Of a stretch of 6,618 nucleotides of DNA, positions 1 to 4,948 are shown one piece after another. Below the pieces are notes generated by a model. It was not told the DNA's origin and made no database searches. It worked only from the letters and a program-made list of their open reading frames with translations. This DNA comes from an uncultured Clostridium sp. Its GTDB lineage: Bacteria; Bacillota; Clostridia; Clostridiales; Clostridiaceae. Each line of letters starts with the position of its first letter. Position 1 is the stretch's first letter. Made by a program: the position numbers and the translations under genes. Where the stretch lies: the NCBI GenBank assembly GCA_934777095.1, contig CAKVNP010000126.1:1-6618 (forward strand), given 5' to 3'.

Positions 1-143
1 GTTTATCTTACTCAAGATTCATGAACGGAATCAAATTAGCTGGAATAGATATGAACAGAAAGATGTTATCTGAAATAGCTATCAATGATCCAAAAGCATT
101 CGCTGATTTAGTAGAAGTTGCTAAGGCTCAATTAAGCAAATAG
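1..143 (+). CDS. rplT: 50S ribosomal protein L20, C-terminal part (5' end outside window)
   Basis: Reading from base 3, 46 codons end at TAG 141-143. The peptide contains [20 protein letters not shown] followed by [20 protein letters not shown], which is the highly conserved C-terminal segment of bacterial ribosomal protein L20. L20 binds 23S rRNA early in assembly of the large subunit. In many Firmicutes it also represses its own infC-rpmI-rplT operon. About 70 residues of the usual 118 or so lie upstream of the window. It should be the last gene of its operon, because a strong intrinsic terminator begins 10 nt after the stop. Identification rests on recognition of the conserved sequence and is very secure. 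Confidence 0.96.
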   Translation, partial: LSYSRFMNGIKLAGIDMNRKMLSEIAINDPKAFADLVEVAKAQLSK

Positions 144-152
144 TTAATATAG

Positions 153-184
153 AGTTGCTACATTAAAAGTAGCAGCTTTTTTTT
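153..184 (+). terminator. Rho-independent terminator after rplT
   Basis: A 9-bp stem pairs AGTTGCTAC (153-161) with GTAGCAGCT (169-177), with one G-U wobble and a 7-nt loop. A run of eight T (177-184) follows directly. This is a textbook intrinsic terminator and separates the ribosomal operon from the next gene. The 80 nt between it and the next start are AT-rich. A TATAGT (231-236) could serve as a -10 box, but no convincing -35 box accompanies it. Confidence 0.93.
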
Positions 185-265
185 ATATGCAATATGGAAA
201 ATAAAGTAAAAATAATATACAATTCATATATATAGTTAAATTGGTGATACCAGAAGGAGCAGCAT

Positions 266-1393
266 ATGAGTTGTATAACATATTCGTTAAAAGGTAATAA
301 TATTGATTCAGATGAATATTATTCTATAGTAGAAAACATCAGTAATAAAATAATAAGTAATATTGTCTACAAAAGCAGAGAAATTTTAGATAGTTATAAA
401 AAATTCATTTATGAAGAATGGGTAGAAGAAGTGCGAAGTGACGAGGAGTATGCTATTGAAATTTTATATATCGGCATAGTTATCGAAGAATATATTGATT
501 ATGCCAGAGCTTTTAAAGAAAAATCCCTGACACCCTATAATATTTTAAATTCAATTAGAAAAGTGAAAAAAGTTAGGAAATGTGCTGATAGGATAAAAGG
601 TAAATTGACGTCTAAAGTATTATTAAATGAAGATACTTCTTTAGAATCACCTTCTGTGGAAGATTTTAAAAGCATTATTAAATGGATGAAAGCAGTAGGA
701 GATTTCAAGGAGGAAGTAATAAGACTTGAATATTGGCAATTATTTTTAAAAAATAAAAGTAAGAGCTATACGGATAAATTTTTTAAGCTATGCGATGATA
801 TTGCTGTAGAATTCTATATAGAAAGTAAAGGAGCCTTAGGAAAATATACTGAAAGAGTAGCAGATTTTCTAAAGGATTTTAAAAATAAGTATAAAAATAG
901 GGAAGATATAATTTATTGTGGTAAAGCTGAAATACAGTATTTTTTTAATATGATCTGTGCAGAAATGATGAATAAGATATATTATGAAAGATTTCTAAAG
1001 ATAGATAAAAAAATTATCTTTGTGCCGGCCTGTATGAGGCAGGAAAATAATAAGTGTCAAAGCCAGAAGACTACTTTAGGAGATAAATGTGTAGCATGCA
1101 GTGAAAGATGTAATGTTAAATCTCTTACAATTCTAGGGGCTAGGACAGGCTGTGAGGTTTATACTATTGAACATGAAACGGATTTATTTAAGGAAGATGA
1201 GGAGAGAAATGAAGAAATAGGAGTTATTGGAGTTGCTTGTGTGTTAAATTTAATGTCTGGCGGATGGAAGGCCTTAAGGATAGGATTTATACCACAATGT
1301 GTTGTTCTTGAATTTCCAGGATGCGAGAATCATTGGCTGGATAAAAAAGAAATGACGAGCATAAATTATAATAAGTTATTTAAGATGATATAA
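266..1393 (+). CDS. DUF116-type cysteine-rich protein, function unknown
   Basis: A 375-aa cytoplasmic-looking protein with no signal peptide or membrane segment. The ATG at 266 is preceded by AGAAGGAG (252-259), a good ribosome site 6 nt upstream. Residues 1-250 are charged and probably helical, and I recognise no family there. Residues 251-355 look like the DUF116 domain: VPACMRQ, then C264, a C275-x2-C278-x3-C282 cluster, LTILGARTGCEVYTIE, IGVIGVACVLNLMSGGWKAL and PGCENHW. Nine cysteines lie between 256 and 353 (256, 264, 275, 278, 282, 296, 325, 345, 353). The spacing suggests metal or iron-sulfur binding, but that is inference, and no reaction is known to me for this domain. It follows the rplT terminator, so it needs its own promoter. 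No terminator separates it from the PHP gene 146 nt downstream. The domain call is from memory of the pattern and is fairly confident. Any functional role is open. Confidence 0.8.
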   Translation: MSCITYSLKGNNIDSDEYYSIVENISNKIISNIVYKSREILDSYKKFIYEEWVEEVRSDEEYAIEILYIGIVIEEYIDYARAFKEKSLTPYNILNSIRKVKKVRKCADRIKGKLTSKVLLNEDTSLESPSVEDFKSIIKWMKAVGDFKEEVIRLEYWQLFLKNKSKSYTDKFFKLCDDIAVEFYIESKGALGKYTERVADFLKDFKNKYKNREDIIYCGKAEIQYFFNMICAEMMNKIYYERFLKIDKKIIFVPACMRQENNKCQSQKTTLGDKCVACSERCNVKSLTILGARTGCEVYTIEHETDLFKEDEERNEEIGVIGVACVLNLMSGGWKALRIGFIPQCVVLEFPGCENHWLDKKEMTSINYNKLFKMI

Positions 1394-1539
1394 ATGTAGA
1401 ATTAAGCACTAATATTTATAGGATAGATGAATTTTACTGGCAATAGGGGTCTCTTTAGCATATATATTAGTATAACGAGCTATTTGTAAGGATAAGCGTT
1501 TCCAATGCTTTAGACTGATATTATAAAGGAGATAAGTTG

Positions 1540-2319
1540 ATGAATATTGACTTTCATGTCCATGGATTATTAAGTAAAAGGAAGGATTTTAACGAAAAGT
1601 TCTTTTTAAGTGAAGTAAGGTATGCTAAAGAAAATAATATTGATGGGATAGTATTATGTGAACATTTTAATGCAGACAATTATCTAACTATCTATAAATA
1701 TCTCCATAATAATTATGCTTATGAAGGCAGCAGATATATAGTAGAAGGAATTTCTATATTTCCTGCCATGGAGGTAAGTGTAAAGAATAAAGGGCATGTG
1801 ATAATATCTGGCGACCGAGAAGATATAATGACTATCTATGAAGAGTTAGCAGTATATATGATTAAAGAAAATCTAATAAATCTTGAACAGCTGTTAGATT
1901 TAGCTGAAGTATATGGATGTTTGAAAATTGGAGCTCATCCATTTCGAAGAGGGCATAAACTTTGTAAGCAGCAGATAGAACAGCTAAAACGACTTGATGC
2001 TATTGATTTAAATGCAAAAGATATTTATAAGAAGGGACAGGTTATTGCTAAGGATGAGCTTATACAATTGTCAAGAGATATAGGAGTTAATATAGTGACA
2101 GGAAGTGATAGTCATACACCGCTTCAATTAGGAAGTGTAGTTACCAGTTTTGAAAATAATCTCACTACAATTAACGAAATTAAAGCTGATATTATAGCTG
2201 GCAGATATAATATTGAAATTAATAATTCGCTTGATTTTAAAGTATATAGCTCAAAGATTCTCAAAAGATATTTAATATCTACAGGAAGCTATACTGCAGA
2301 AACTAATTTTATAATATAA
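1540..2319 (+). CDS. PHP-domain metallohydrolase (probable phosphoesterase)
   Basis: A 259-aa protein with the polymerase-and-histidinol-phosphatase fold, a TIM-like barrel that carries a multi-metal site and usually hydrolyses phosphoesters. Visible motifs in order are DFHVH (H6, H8), LCEHF (E41, H42), PAMEV (E78), GHVIISGD (H86), IGAHPFRRG (H133) and TGSDSHT (D190, H192). These match the metal ligands of the family. The S-D-G that often follows the first HxH is missing here. The length suits a stand-alone PHP enzyme of the COG0613/COG1387 type rather than a DNA polymerase appendage. Substrate is unknown. The start is ATG 1540, with AAAGGAGA (1525-1532) ideally spaced 8 nt away. A TTG at 1537 directly before it would be only 5 nt from GGAG and is less likely. 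The 143-nt gap upstream (1394-1536) shows no terminator and no convincing promoter. A TATAAC at 1471-1476 lacks a -35 partner. Confidence 0.87.
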   Translation: MNIDFHVHGLLSKRKDFNEKFFLSEVRYAKENNIDGIVLCEHFNADNYLTIYKYLHNNYAYEGSRYIVEGISIFPAMEVSVKNKGHVIISGDREDIMTIYEELAVYMIKENLINLEQLLDLAEVYGCLKIGAHPFRRGHKLCKQQIEQLKRLDAIDLNAKDIYKKGQVIAKDELIQLSRDIGVNIVTGSDSHTPLQLGSVVTSFENNLTTINEIKADIIAGRYNIEINNSLDFKVYSSKILKRYLISTGSYTAETNFII

Positions 2320-2336
2320 TCAATAAAATAAATTAT

Positions 2337-2363
2337 TGTTACACATCATAAAATGTTACACAT
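2337..2363 (+). repeat. Direct repeat of TGTTACACAT, 17-bp period
   Basis: TGTTACACAT occurs at 2337-2346 and again, identically, at 2354-2363, separated by CATAAAA. It lies in the 107-nt gap between the PHP gene and the membrane-protein gene. No neighbouring family I know explains it. It could be a tandem binding site for a regulator or part of a promoter region. It could also be chance, since ten exact matches within 30 bases is unusual but the region is short and AT-rich. A possible -10 box (TAATAT, 2380-2385) follows, without a clear -35 box. Confidence 0.45.
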
Positions 2364-2401
2364 AGGGCCAGCTAAAGAATAATATGAAGTAGTAAGCAAT
2401 T

Positions 2402-2424
2402 AAGGAGTCTGGTCTATGGGGTAA
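2402..2424 (+). promoter_or_regulatory. Ribosome site driving a two-codon start-stop ORF (Met-Gly)
   Basis: AAGGAG (2402-2407) is the only strong ribosome site before the 158-aa membrane protein. At the ideal distance of 8 nt it meets ATG 2416, but that ATG reads ATG GGG TAA and stops after two codons. The real gene starts at ATG 2427, two bases after this stop and in a different frame. That ATG is 19 nt from AAGGAG, too far for direct use. Ribosomes could terminate at 2424 and reinitiate at 2427, or a weak GGGGT (2418-2422) could serve directly. The arrangement is plain in the sequence. Its use is inferred. Confidence 0.5.
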
Positions 2425-2426
2425 TT

Positions 2427-2903
2427 ATGTTAATTGCAGTCTGGGTGCTGCTAGTAGGACTTGCAGTAATATTTAATATTTCTTTAGCTGCCATAACCTG
2501 TATTAATGGTGCAGCTATCTTGTTATTAGCTTTTATTATTTTTATTAAAGAAAAGTTAGCAAGTAAAGACTATATCATAACTAAAGGGATAATTGTAAGA
2601 TATATAGAATATACGGAAAGTATACAAAAAGAATATTTAAAAGATTATTACTCTAAAATTAATACTACCACCTACACAGCTGAGGTGAAATTTATTAATA
2701 GCCAAGGGGAAATAGATTATGCAGTATACAAAATTTCTACGGAAGACAAGCCGTTCCAAATAGGAGAGGAAATAGAAATAGTATATAATATTAATGATTC
2801 TTCTTATTTCTTACTTAAGAAGGATAAAGAAAAAAATATCGGAGAAATAATATTGGTACTATTGGGTGCAGTAACTCTCCTAATTGGAATACTAATAATA
2901 TAA
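2427..2903 (+). CDS. Small membrane protein, DUF3592-like
   Basis: A 158-aa protein with a strongly hydrophobic N-terminus (about residues 2-41, probably two membrane helices). A soluble stretch of about 95 residues follows, and a C-terminal membrane helix (about 139-158) ends the chain at ILII. The middle part runs TKGIIVRYIEY, TTYTAEVKFINSQGEIDY, then KPFQIGEEIEIVYNIND. That is the pattern of DUF3592-type proteins, where a small beta domain sits between membrane helices, with a Y-x-V-x-F strand, G-E-x-I and V-x-Y-N elements. No enzymatic residues stand out and no function is known to me. The family match is by pattern and moderate. The start at ATG 2427 is the first usable Met in frame, but its ribosome site is oddly placed (see the start-stop ORF just upstream). 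It ends one base before the stop codon of the convergent deacetylase gene. Confidence 0.72.
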   Translation: MLIAVWVLLVGLAVIFNISLAAITCINGAAILLLAFIIFIKEKLASKDYIITKGIIVRYIEYTESIQKEYLKDYYSKINTTTYTAEVKFINSQGEIDYAVYKISTEDKPFQIGEEIEIVYNINDSSYFLLKKDKEKNIGEIILVLLGAVTLLIGILII

Positions 2904-2904
2904 A

Positions 2905-3648
2905 TTACTTTAATGTATCAAAGGTATAGCCTTCATCTTTAAAATATTTAATTATGGATGGAAGAGCTTCGACTGTAGTAGTTTTCGTCATGCAATCATG
3001 CATAAGTACTACTGCAGGATTTTTTTTGCAGCCATTTTTGTCTACTAATTCCTTTTGAATGTTTTGTAAAATTATAGAAGATGGGATATTATTTCCTTTA
3101 GCATCTCCTGAATCTACATTCCAATCATAACAATGAATTCCTTTATTATTAAGCTGGACTATGATGTTTTTAGTAAATTCACTACCATGGGCATTTCTTA
3201 CCAATGTATTGGCAGAACCACCAGGAAATCTAAAAATCGTACAATCTTCACCGGTAATGGTCTTAATAAAATCCTGCTGCATATTGAAATTTTTCCAAAA
3301 AGCATCTTCGGAAACATAAATATATTTAAACTCATGATCATGAGTATGGTTGCCAACTGCATTACCTTCGTTAAATGCCCTCTCTACAATTTTATTATGC
3401 GGTTCTATATAGGGTGAAATGATGAAAAAGGTTGCATGTACATCATTTTCTTTTAGAATATCTAAAATTTTTTCGGTATTAACACTTGGACCATCATCAA
3501 ATGTTAGATAAACTATTTTTTCATCAGATTCATTTCTATTTAAAATTGATGGATCCAGCATTGGTTCGCCTAAAACAATTGATGTCTCAGACAAAAAGAG
3601 TGATAAAACAAAGAGTGAAAAGAATTTTAAAAGATTTCTATATTTCAA
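2905..3648 (-). CDS. Exported NodB-type polysaccharide deacetylase
   Basis: A 247-aa protein of carbohydrate esterase family 4, which removes N-acetyl groups from peptidoglycan, chitin-like oligomers or similar wall polymers using a divalent metal. All five NodB motifs are present. They are TFDDGP (D51 likely base, D52 metal), HTHDH (H101 and H105, metal ligands), RFPGGS (R140), DWNVDSGDA (W176, D179) and VLMHD (H217). Residues 1-27 look like a signal peptide (MKYRNLLKFF, a hydrophobic core, then SIVLG). There is no lipobox cysteine, so the enzyme should be secreted or held by its N-terminus. The start is TTG at 3648, supported by AGGAGG (3662-3657) with 8-nt spacing. No ATG in frame fits better. 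RFPGGS is common in clostridial members, which mostly act on peptidoglycan. The substrate here is inferred. It is divergent from the LacI-type regulator, but no functional link is evident. Confidence 0.93.
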   Translation of the reverse strand: MKYRNLLKFFSLFVLSLFLSETSIVLGEPMLDPSILNRNESDEKIVYLTFDDGPSVNTEKILDILKENDVHATFFIISPYIEPHNKIVERAFNEGNAVGNHTHDHEFKYIYVSEDAFWKNFNMQQDFIKTITGEDCTIFRFPGGSANTLVRNAHGSEFTKNIIVQLNNKGIHCYDWNVDSGDAKGNNIPSSIILQNIQKELVDKNGCKKNPAVVLMHDCMTKTTTVEALPSIIKYFKDEGYTFDTLK

Positions 3649-3676
3649 TGAAAATCCCTCCTAGCACGAATAAGGT

Positions 3677-3706
3677 ATAATAATATTTTGTATCAGTAAG
3701 AATCAA
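3677..3706 (-). promoter_or_regulatory. Sigma-A-type promoter for the polysaccharide deacetylase
   Basis: On the minus strand TTGATT (3706-3701) and TATTAT (3682-3677) are separated by 18 bp. Each is close to the vegetative consensus. Transcription would start near 3670, giving a leader of about 22 nt that just includes the AGGAGG ribosome site. Position and spacing fit well, but the region is AT-rich, so a chance match is possible. Confidence 0.55.
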
Positions 3707-3766
3707 ATATACTGTAAATAAATACAAAAATAATAGTTAAAGATATTAATTGTCTAAAATATGTTG

Positions 3767-3772
3767 TATAAT
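3767..3772 (+). promoter_or_regulatory. Candidate -10 box for the LacI-family regulator
   Basis: A perfect TATAAT lies 34 nt before the TTG start of the regulator, which suits a short leader. No good -35 box is found at 16-18 bp. TTGTCT (3750-3755) is only 11 bp away, too close. The box may depend on an activator, use a weak -35 box, or be chance. The gap between the divergent starts (3649-3806) holds no TTTASTAAA palindrome like those before the alpha-galactosidase, so autoregulation through that site is not visible. Confidence 0.4.
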
Positions 3773-3806
3773 TATTTAAGAAAAAGAAAAGTTAGGAGTG
3801 AGATAC

Positions 3807-4823
3807 TTGGCTACGTTAAGAGAAATAGCAGAAAAAGTTGGAGTATCGTTGGCTACTGTATCAAGAGTTCTTAATAATGATTCGGGGATAGTAGTATCTG
3901 ATGAAACAAAAATGGAAATTTATCAAGTAGCTGAAGAGCTTAAATATAAGACAGTAAAGCAAAGAAAAGGTAAGGTAAAGACAAGTGCTGTTATTGGAAT
4001 TGCTGAAATGTATAATGTAGTAATGCAGTTAGAAGATCCATATTATTTATTATTAAGGAATATAGTAGAAAAAAATTGTTTTGAAAATGAAATGAAAGTT
4101 GTCAGGCTTTTTAAGGAAAATGATGATTTTCAAATATTAGAGGATGTTAAATTAGACGGAATAATTGCTATAGGAAAGTTTTCGCAAAAGGAAATAGAAA
4201 ACTTAGAAGAGAGAACTAAAAATATTGTCTTCTTAGATTCATCTCCAAAGGATGAAATGTATGATGCAGTTAAAATAAACTTTAAATTAGGAGTAAATCA
4301 AGGGCTTAATCATTTTGTAGAATTAGGCCATAGAAAAATAGGATTTATTGGAGAAGAAAATACCTTAGGGGATTTAAAAATTCCTATGCTTGATGATAGA
4401 TTGAAATTCTTTAAAGAATATATGTTAAAAGCAGGATTATTTAATGAGCAATACATTATTAATTCGCCAATGACTTCAAAAGGCGGTTATGATGAAATAA
4501 TCAGCTACATAGATAGCGGCAAAGAAATGCCTACAGCATTTTTTACGGCAAATGATGCAATAGCAACAGGTGTAGTGAGAGGATTACAGGAAAGAGGATA
4601 TAAGATACCAGAGGATATAAGCATAATAGCTTTTAATGATACTATAATGTCACAATATGTTAATCCGCCGCTGACTTCTATAAGAGTCCATATTGAACAT
4701 TTAGGAGAAGTTGCAGTAGAATTAATGAATGAAAGAATTAATAGCAGTAGGAACTATGCTAAAAAAGTAATTTTACCGTGCGAATTTATTATAAGAGAAA
4801 GTGTTAATAAAATAAATAAATAA
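3807..4823 (+). CDS. LacI-family transcriptional repressor, GalR/EbgR type
   Basis: A 338-aa DNA-binding regulator. It begins MATLREIAEKVGVSLATVSR VLNND, the typical N-terminal helix-turn-helix (about residues 4-23). A hinge follows (about 45-60), then a periplasmic-binding-protein-like effector domain (about 61-338). That domain carries IAEMYNVVMQLEDPYYLLLRN, LDGIIAIGK, LGHRKIGFIGEE, AFFTANDAIATGV, IPEDISIIAFND and PPLTSIRVHIEHLG. The DPYYL and KIGFIGGE-like segments resemble EbgR and the GalR proteins of streptococci, which sense galactosides. Start choice: TTG 3807 gives MATLREIA and is 8 nt from TAGGAG (3793-3798). A GTG at 3798 would overlap that ribosome site and add three unlikely residues. 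It probably represses the downstream alpha-galactosidase through the two palindromes at 4865-4894 and is released by a galactose-related sugar. Target and effector are inferred from position and family. It forms its own transcription unit, ended by an intrinsic terminator. Confidence 0.92.
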   Translation: MATLREIAEKVGVSLATVSRVLNNDSGIVVSDETKMEIYQVAEELKYKTVKQRKGKVKTSAVIGIAEMYNVVMQLEDPYYLLLRNIVEKNCFENEMKVVRLFKENDDFQILEDVKLDGIIAIGKFSQKEIENLEERTKNIVFLDSSPKDEMYDAVKINFKLGVNQGLNHFVELGHRKIGFIGEENTLGDLKIPMLDDRLKFFKEYMLKAGLFNEQYIINSPMTSKGGYDEIISYIDSGKEMPTAFFTANDAIATGVVRGLQERGYKIPEDISIIAFNDTIMSQYVNPPLTSIRVHIEHLGEVAVELMNERINSSRNYAKKVILPCEFIIRESVNKINK

Positions 4824-4849
4824 ATGCATCTATCATAGATGCATTTTTT
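4822..4849 (+). terminator. Rho-independent terminator after the LacI-type regulator
   Basis: An 11-bp perfect stem pairs AAATGCATCTA (4822-4832) with TAGATGCATTT (4836-4846) around a TCA loop, followed by a T run to 4849. The stem begins inside the TAA stop codon. It separates the regulator from the alpha-galactosidase, which therefore relies on its own promoter. Confidence 0.9.
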
Positions 4850-4864
4850 ATTTGTAAAAAAAAT

Positions 4865-4894
4865 TTTAGTAAAAATATTGATTTTTTTACTAAA
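4865..4894 (+). promoter_or_regulatory. Paired operator: two TTTA(G/C)TAAA palindromes 21 bp apart
   Basis: TTTAGTAAA (4865-4873) and TTTACTAAA (4886-4894) are each palindromic about one central base, and they are reverse complements of one another. With the flanking A and T bases they form a perfect 11-bp inverted repeat (4865-4875 and 4884-4894) around an 8-bp gap. Their centres, 4869 and 4890, are 21 bp apart, two turns of the helix, so both face the same side. The first lies just upstream of the -35 box and the second fills the spacer between -35 and -10. This is the expected place for repression by the adjacent LacI-family protein. The assignment to that protein is inference. The symmetry is directly seen. 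Confidence 0.75.
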
Positions 4895-4907
4895 CTCATA
4901 TTATAAT
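4878..4907 (+). promoter_or_regulatory. Sigma-A-type promoter of the alpha-galactosidase gene
   Basis: TTGATT (4878-4883) and a perfect TATAAT (4902-4907) are separated by 18 bp, with transcription expected near 4914. The leader would be about 35 nt. The promoter is interleaved with the paired palindromes and followed by a cre-like site, so it has the build of a tightly controlled sugar promoter. Confidence 0.75.
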
Positions 4908-4913
4908 AAACTT

Positions 4914-4928
4914 AAGTAAACGTTATCT
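4914..4928 (+). promoter_or_regulatory. Catabolite-responsive element (cre), probable CcpA site
   Basis: AAGTAAACGTTATCT matches the cre consensus WTGNAANCGNWNNCW at every defined position except the second (A instead of T). It sits at the predicted transcription start, just below the -10 box, where CcpA binding normally represses. This suggests that the alpha-galactosidase is also shut down when glucose or another preferred sugar is present. CcpA itself is not in the window. Confidence 0.6.
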
Positions 4929-4948
4929 ACGTGCTTTGGGAGGGTATT

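Noticed and set aside
1408..1471. ACTAATAT/ATATTAGT inverted repeat in the gap before the PHP gene
   Set aside because: The arms are short, AT-rich and separated by 48 nt, so chance is the likelier explanation.
1427..1489. Possible 20-codon ORF (MNFTGNRGLFSIYISITSYL) ahead of the PHP gene
   Set aside because: Only a weak AGGA lies too close to its ATG, and there is no leader-peptide feature such as a codon run or attenuator hairpin.
1490..1504. cre-like sequence GGATAAGCGTTTCCA before the PHP gene
   Set aside because: The right half fits the consensus, but the first three positions (GGA instead of WTG) all fail, and no promoter is clear beside it.
2321..2338. CAATAA/TTATTG hairpin after the PHP gene as a terminator
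   Set aside because: The stem is six bp, almost all A-T, and no T run follows, so it is unlikely to terminate transcription.
3133..3417. Open frame of 94 codons on the plus strand
   Set aside because: It lies antisense inside the polysaccharide deacetylase, across its conserved motifs, and has no family features. It is a shadow frame.
3486..3680. Open frame of 64 codons on the plus strand
   Set aside because: It is antisense to the signal peptide, promoter and first NodB motif of the deacetylase, with no recognisable product.
3750..3772. TTGTCT plus TATAAT as a complete promoter for the LacI-type gene
   Set aside because: The spacer is only 11 bp, too short for sigma-A RNA polymerase. Only the -10 box is retained, at low confidence.
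3798..3800. GTG as start of the LacI-type regulator
   Set aside because: It overlaps the AGGAG ribosome site. TTG 3807 has the correct spacing and gives the family-typical MATLREIA N-terminus.
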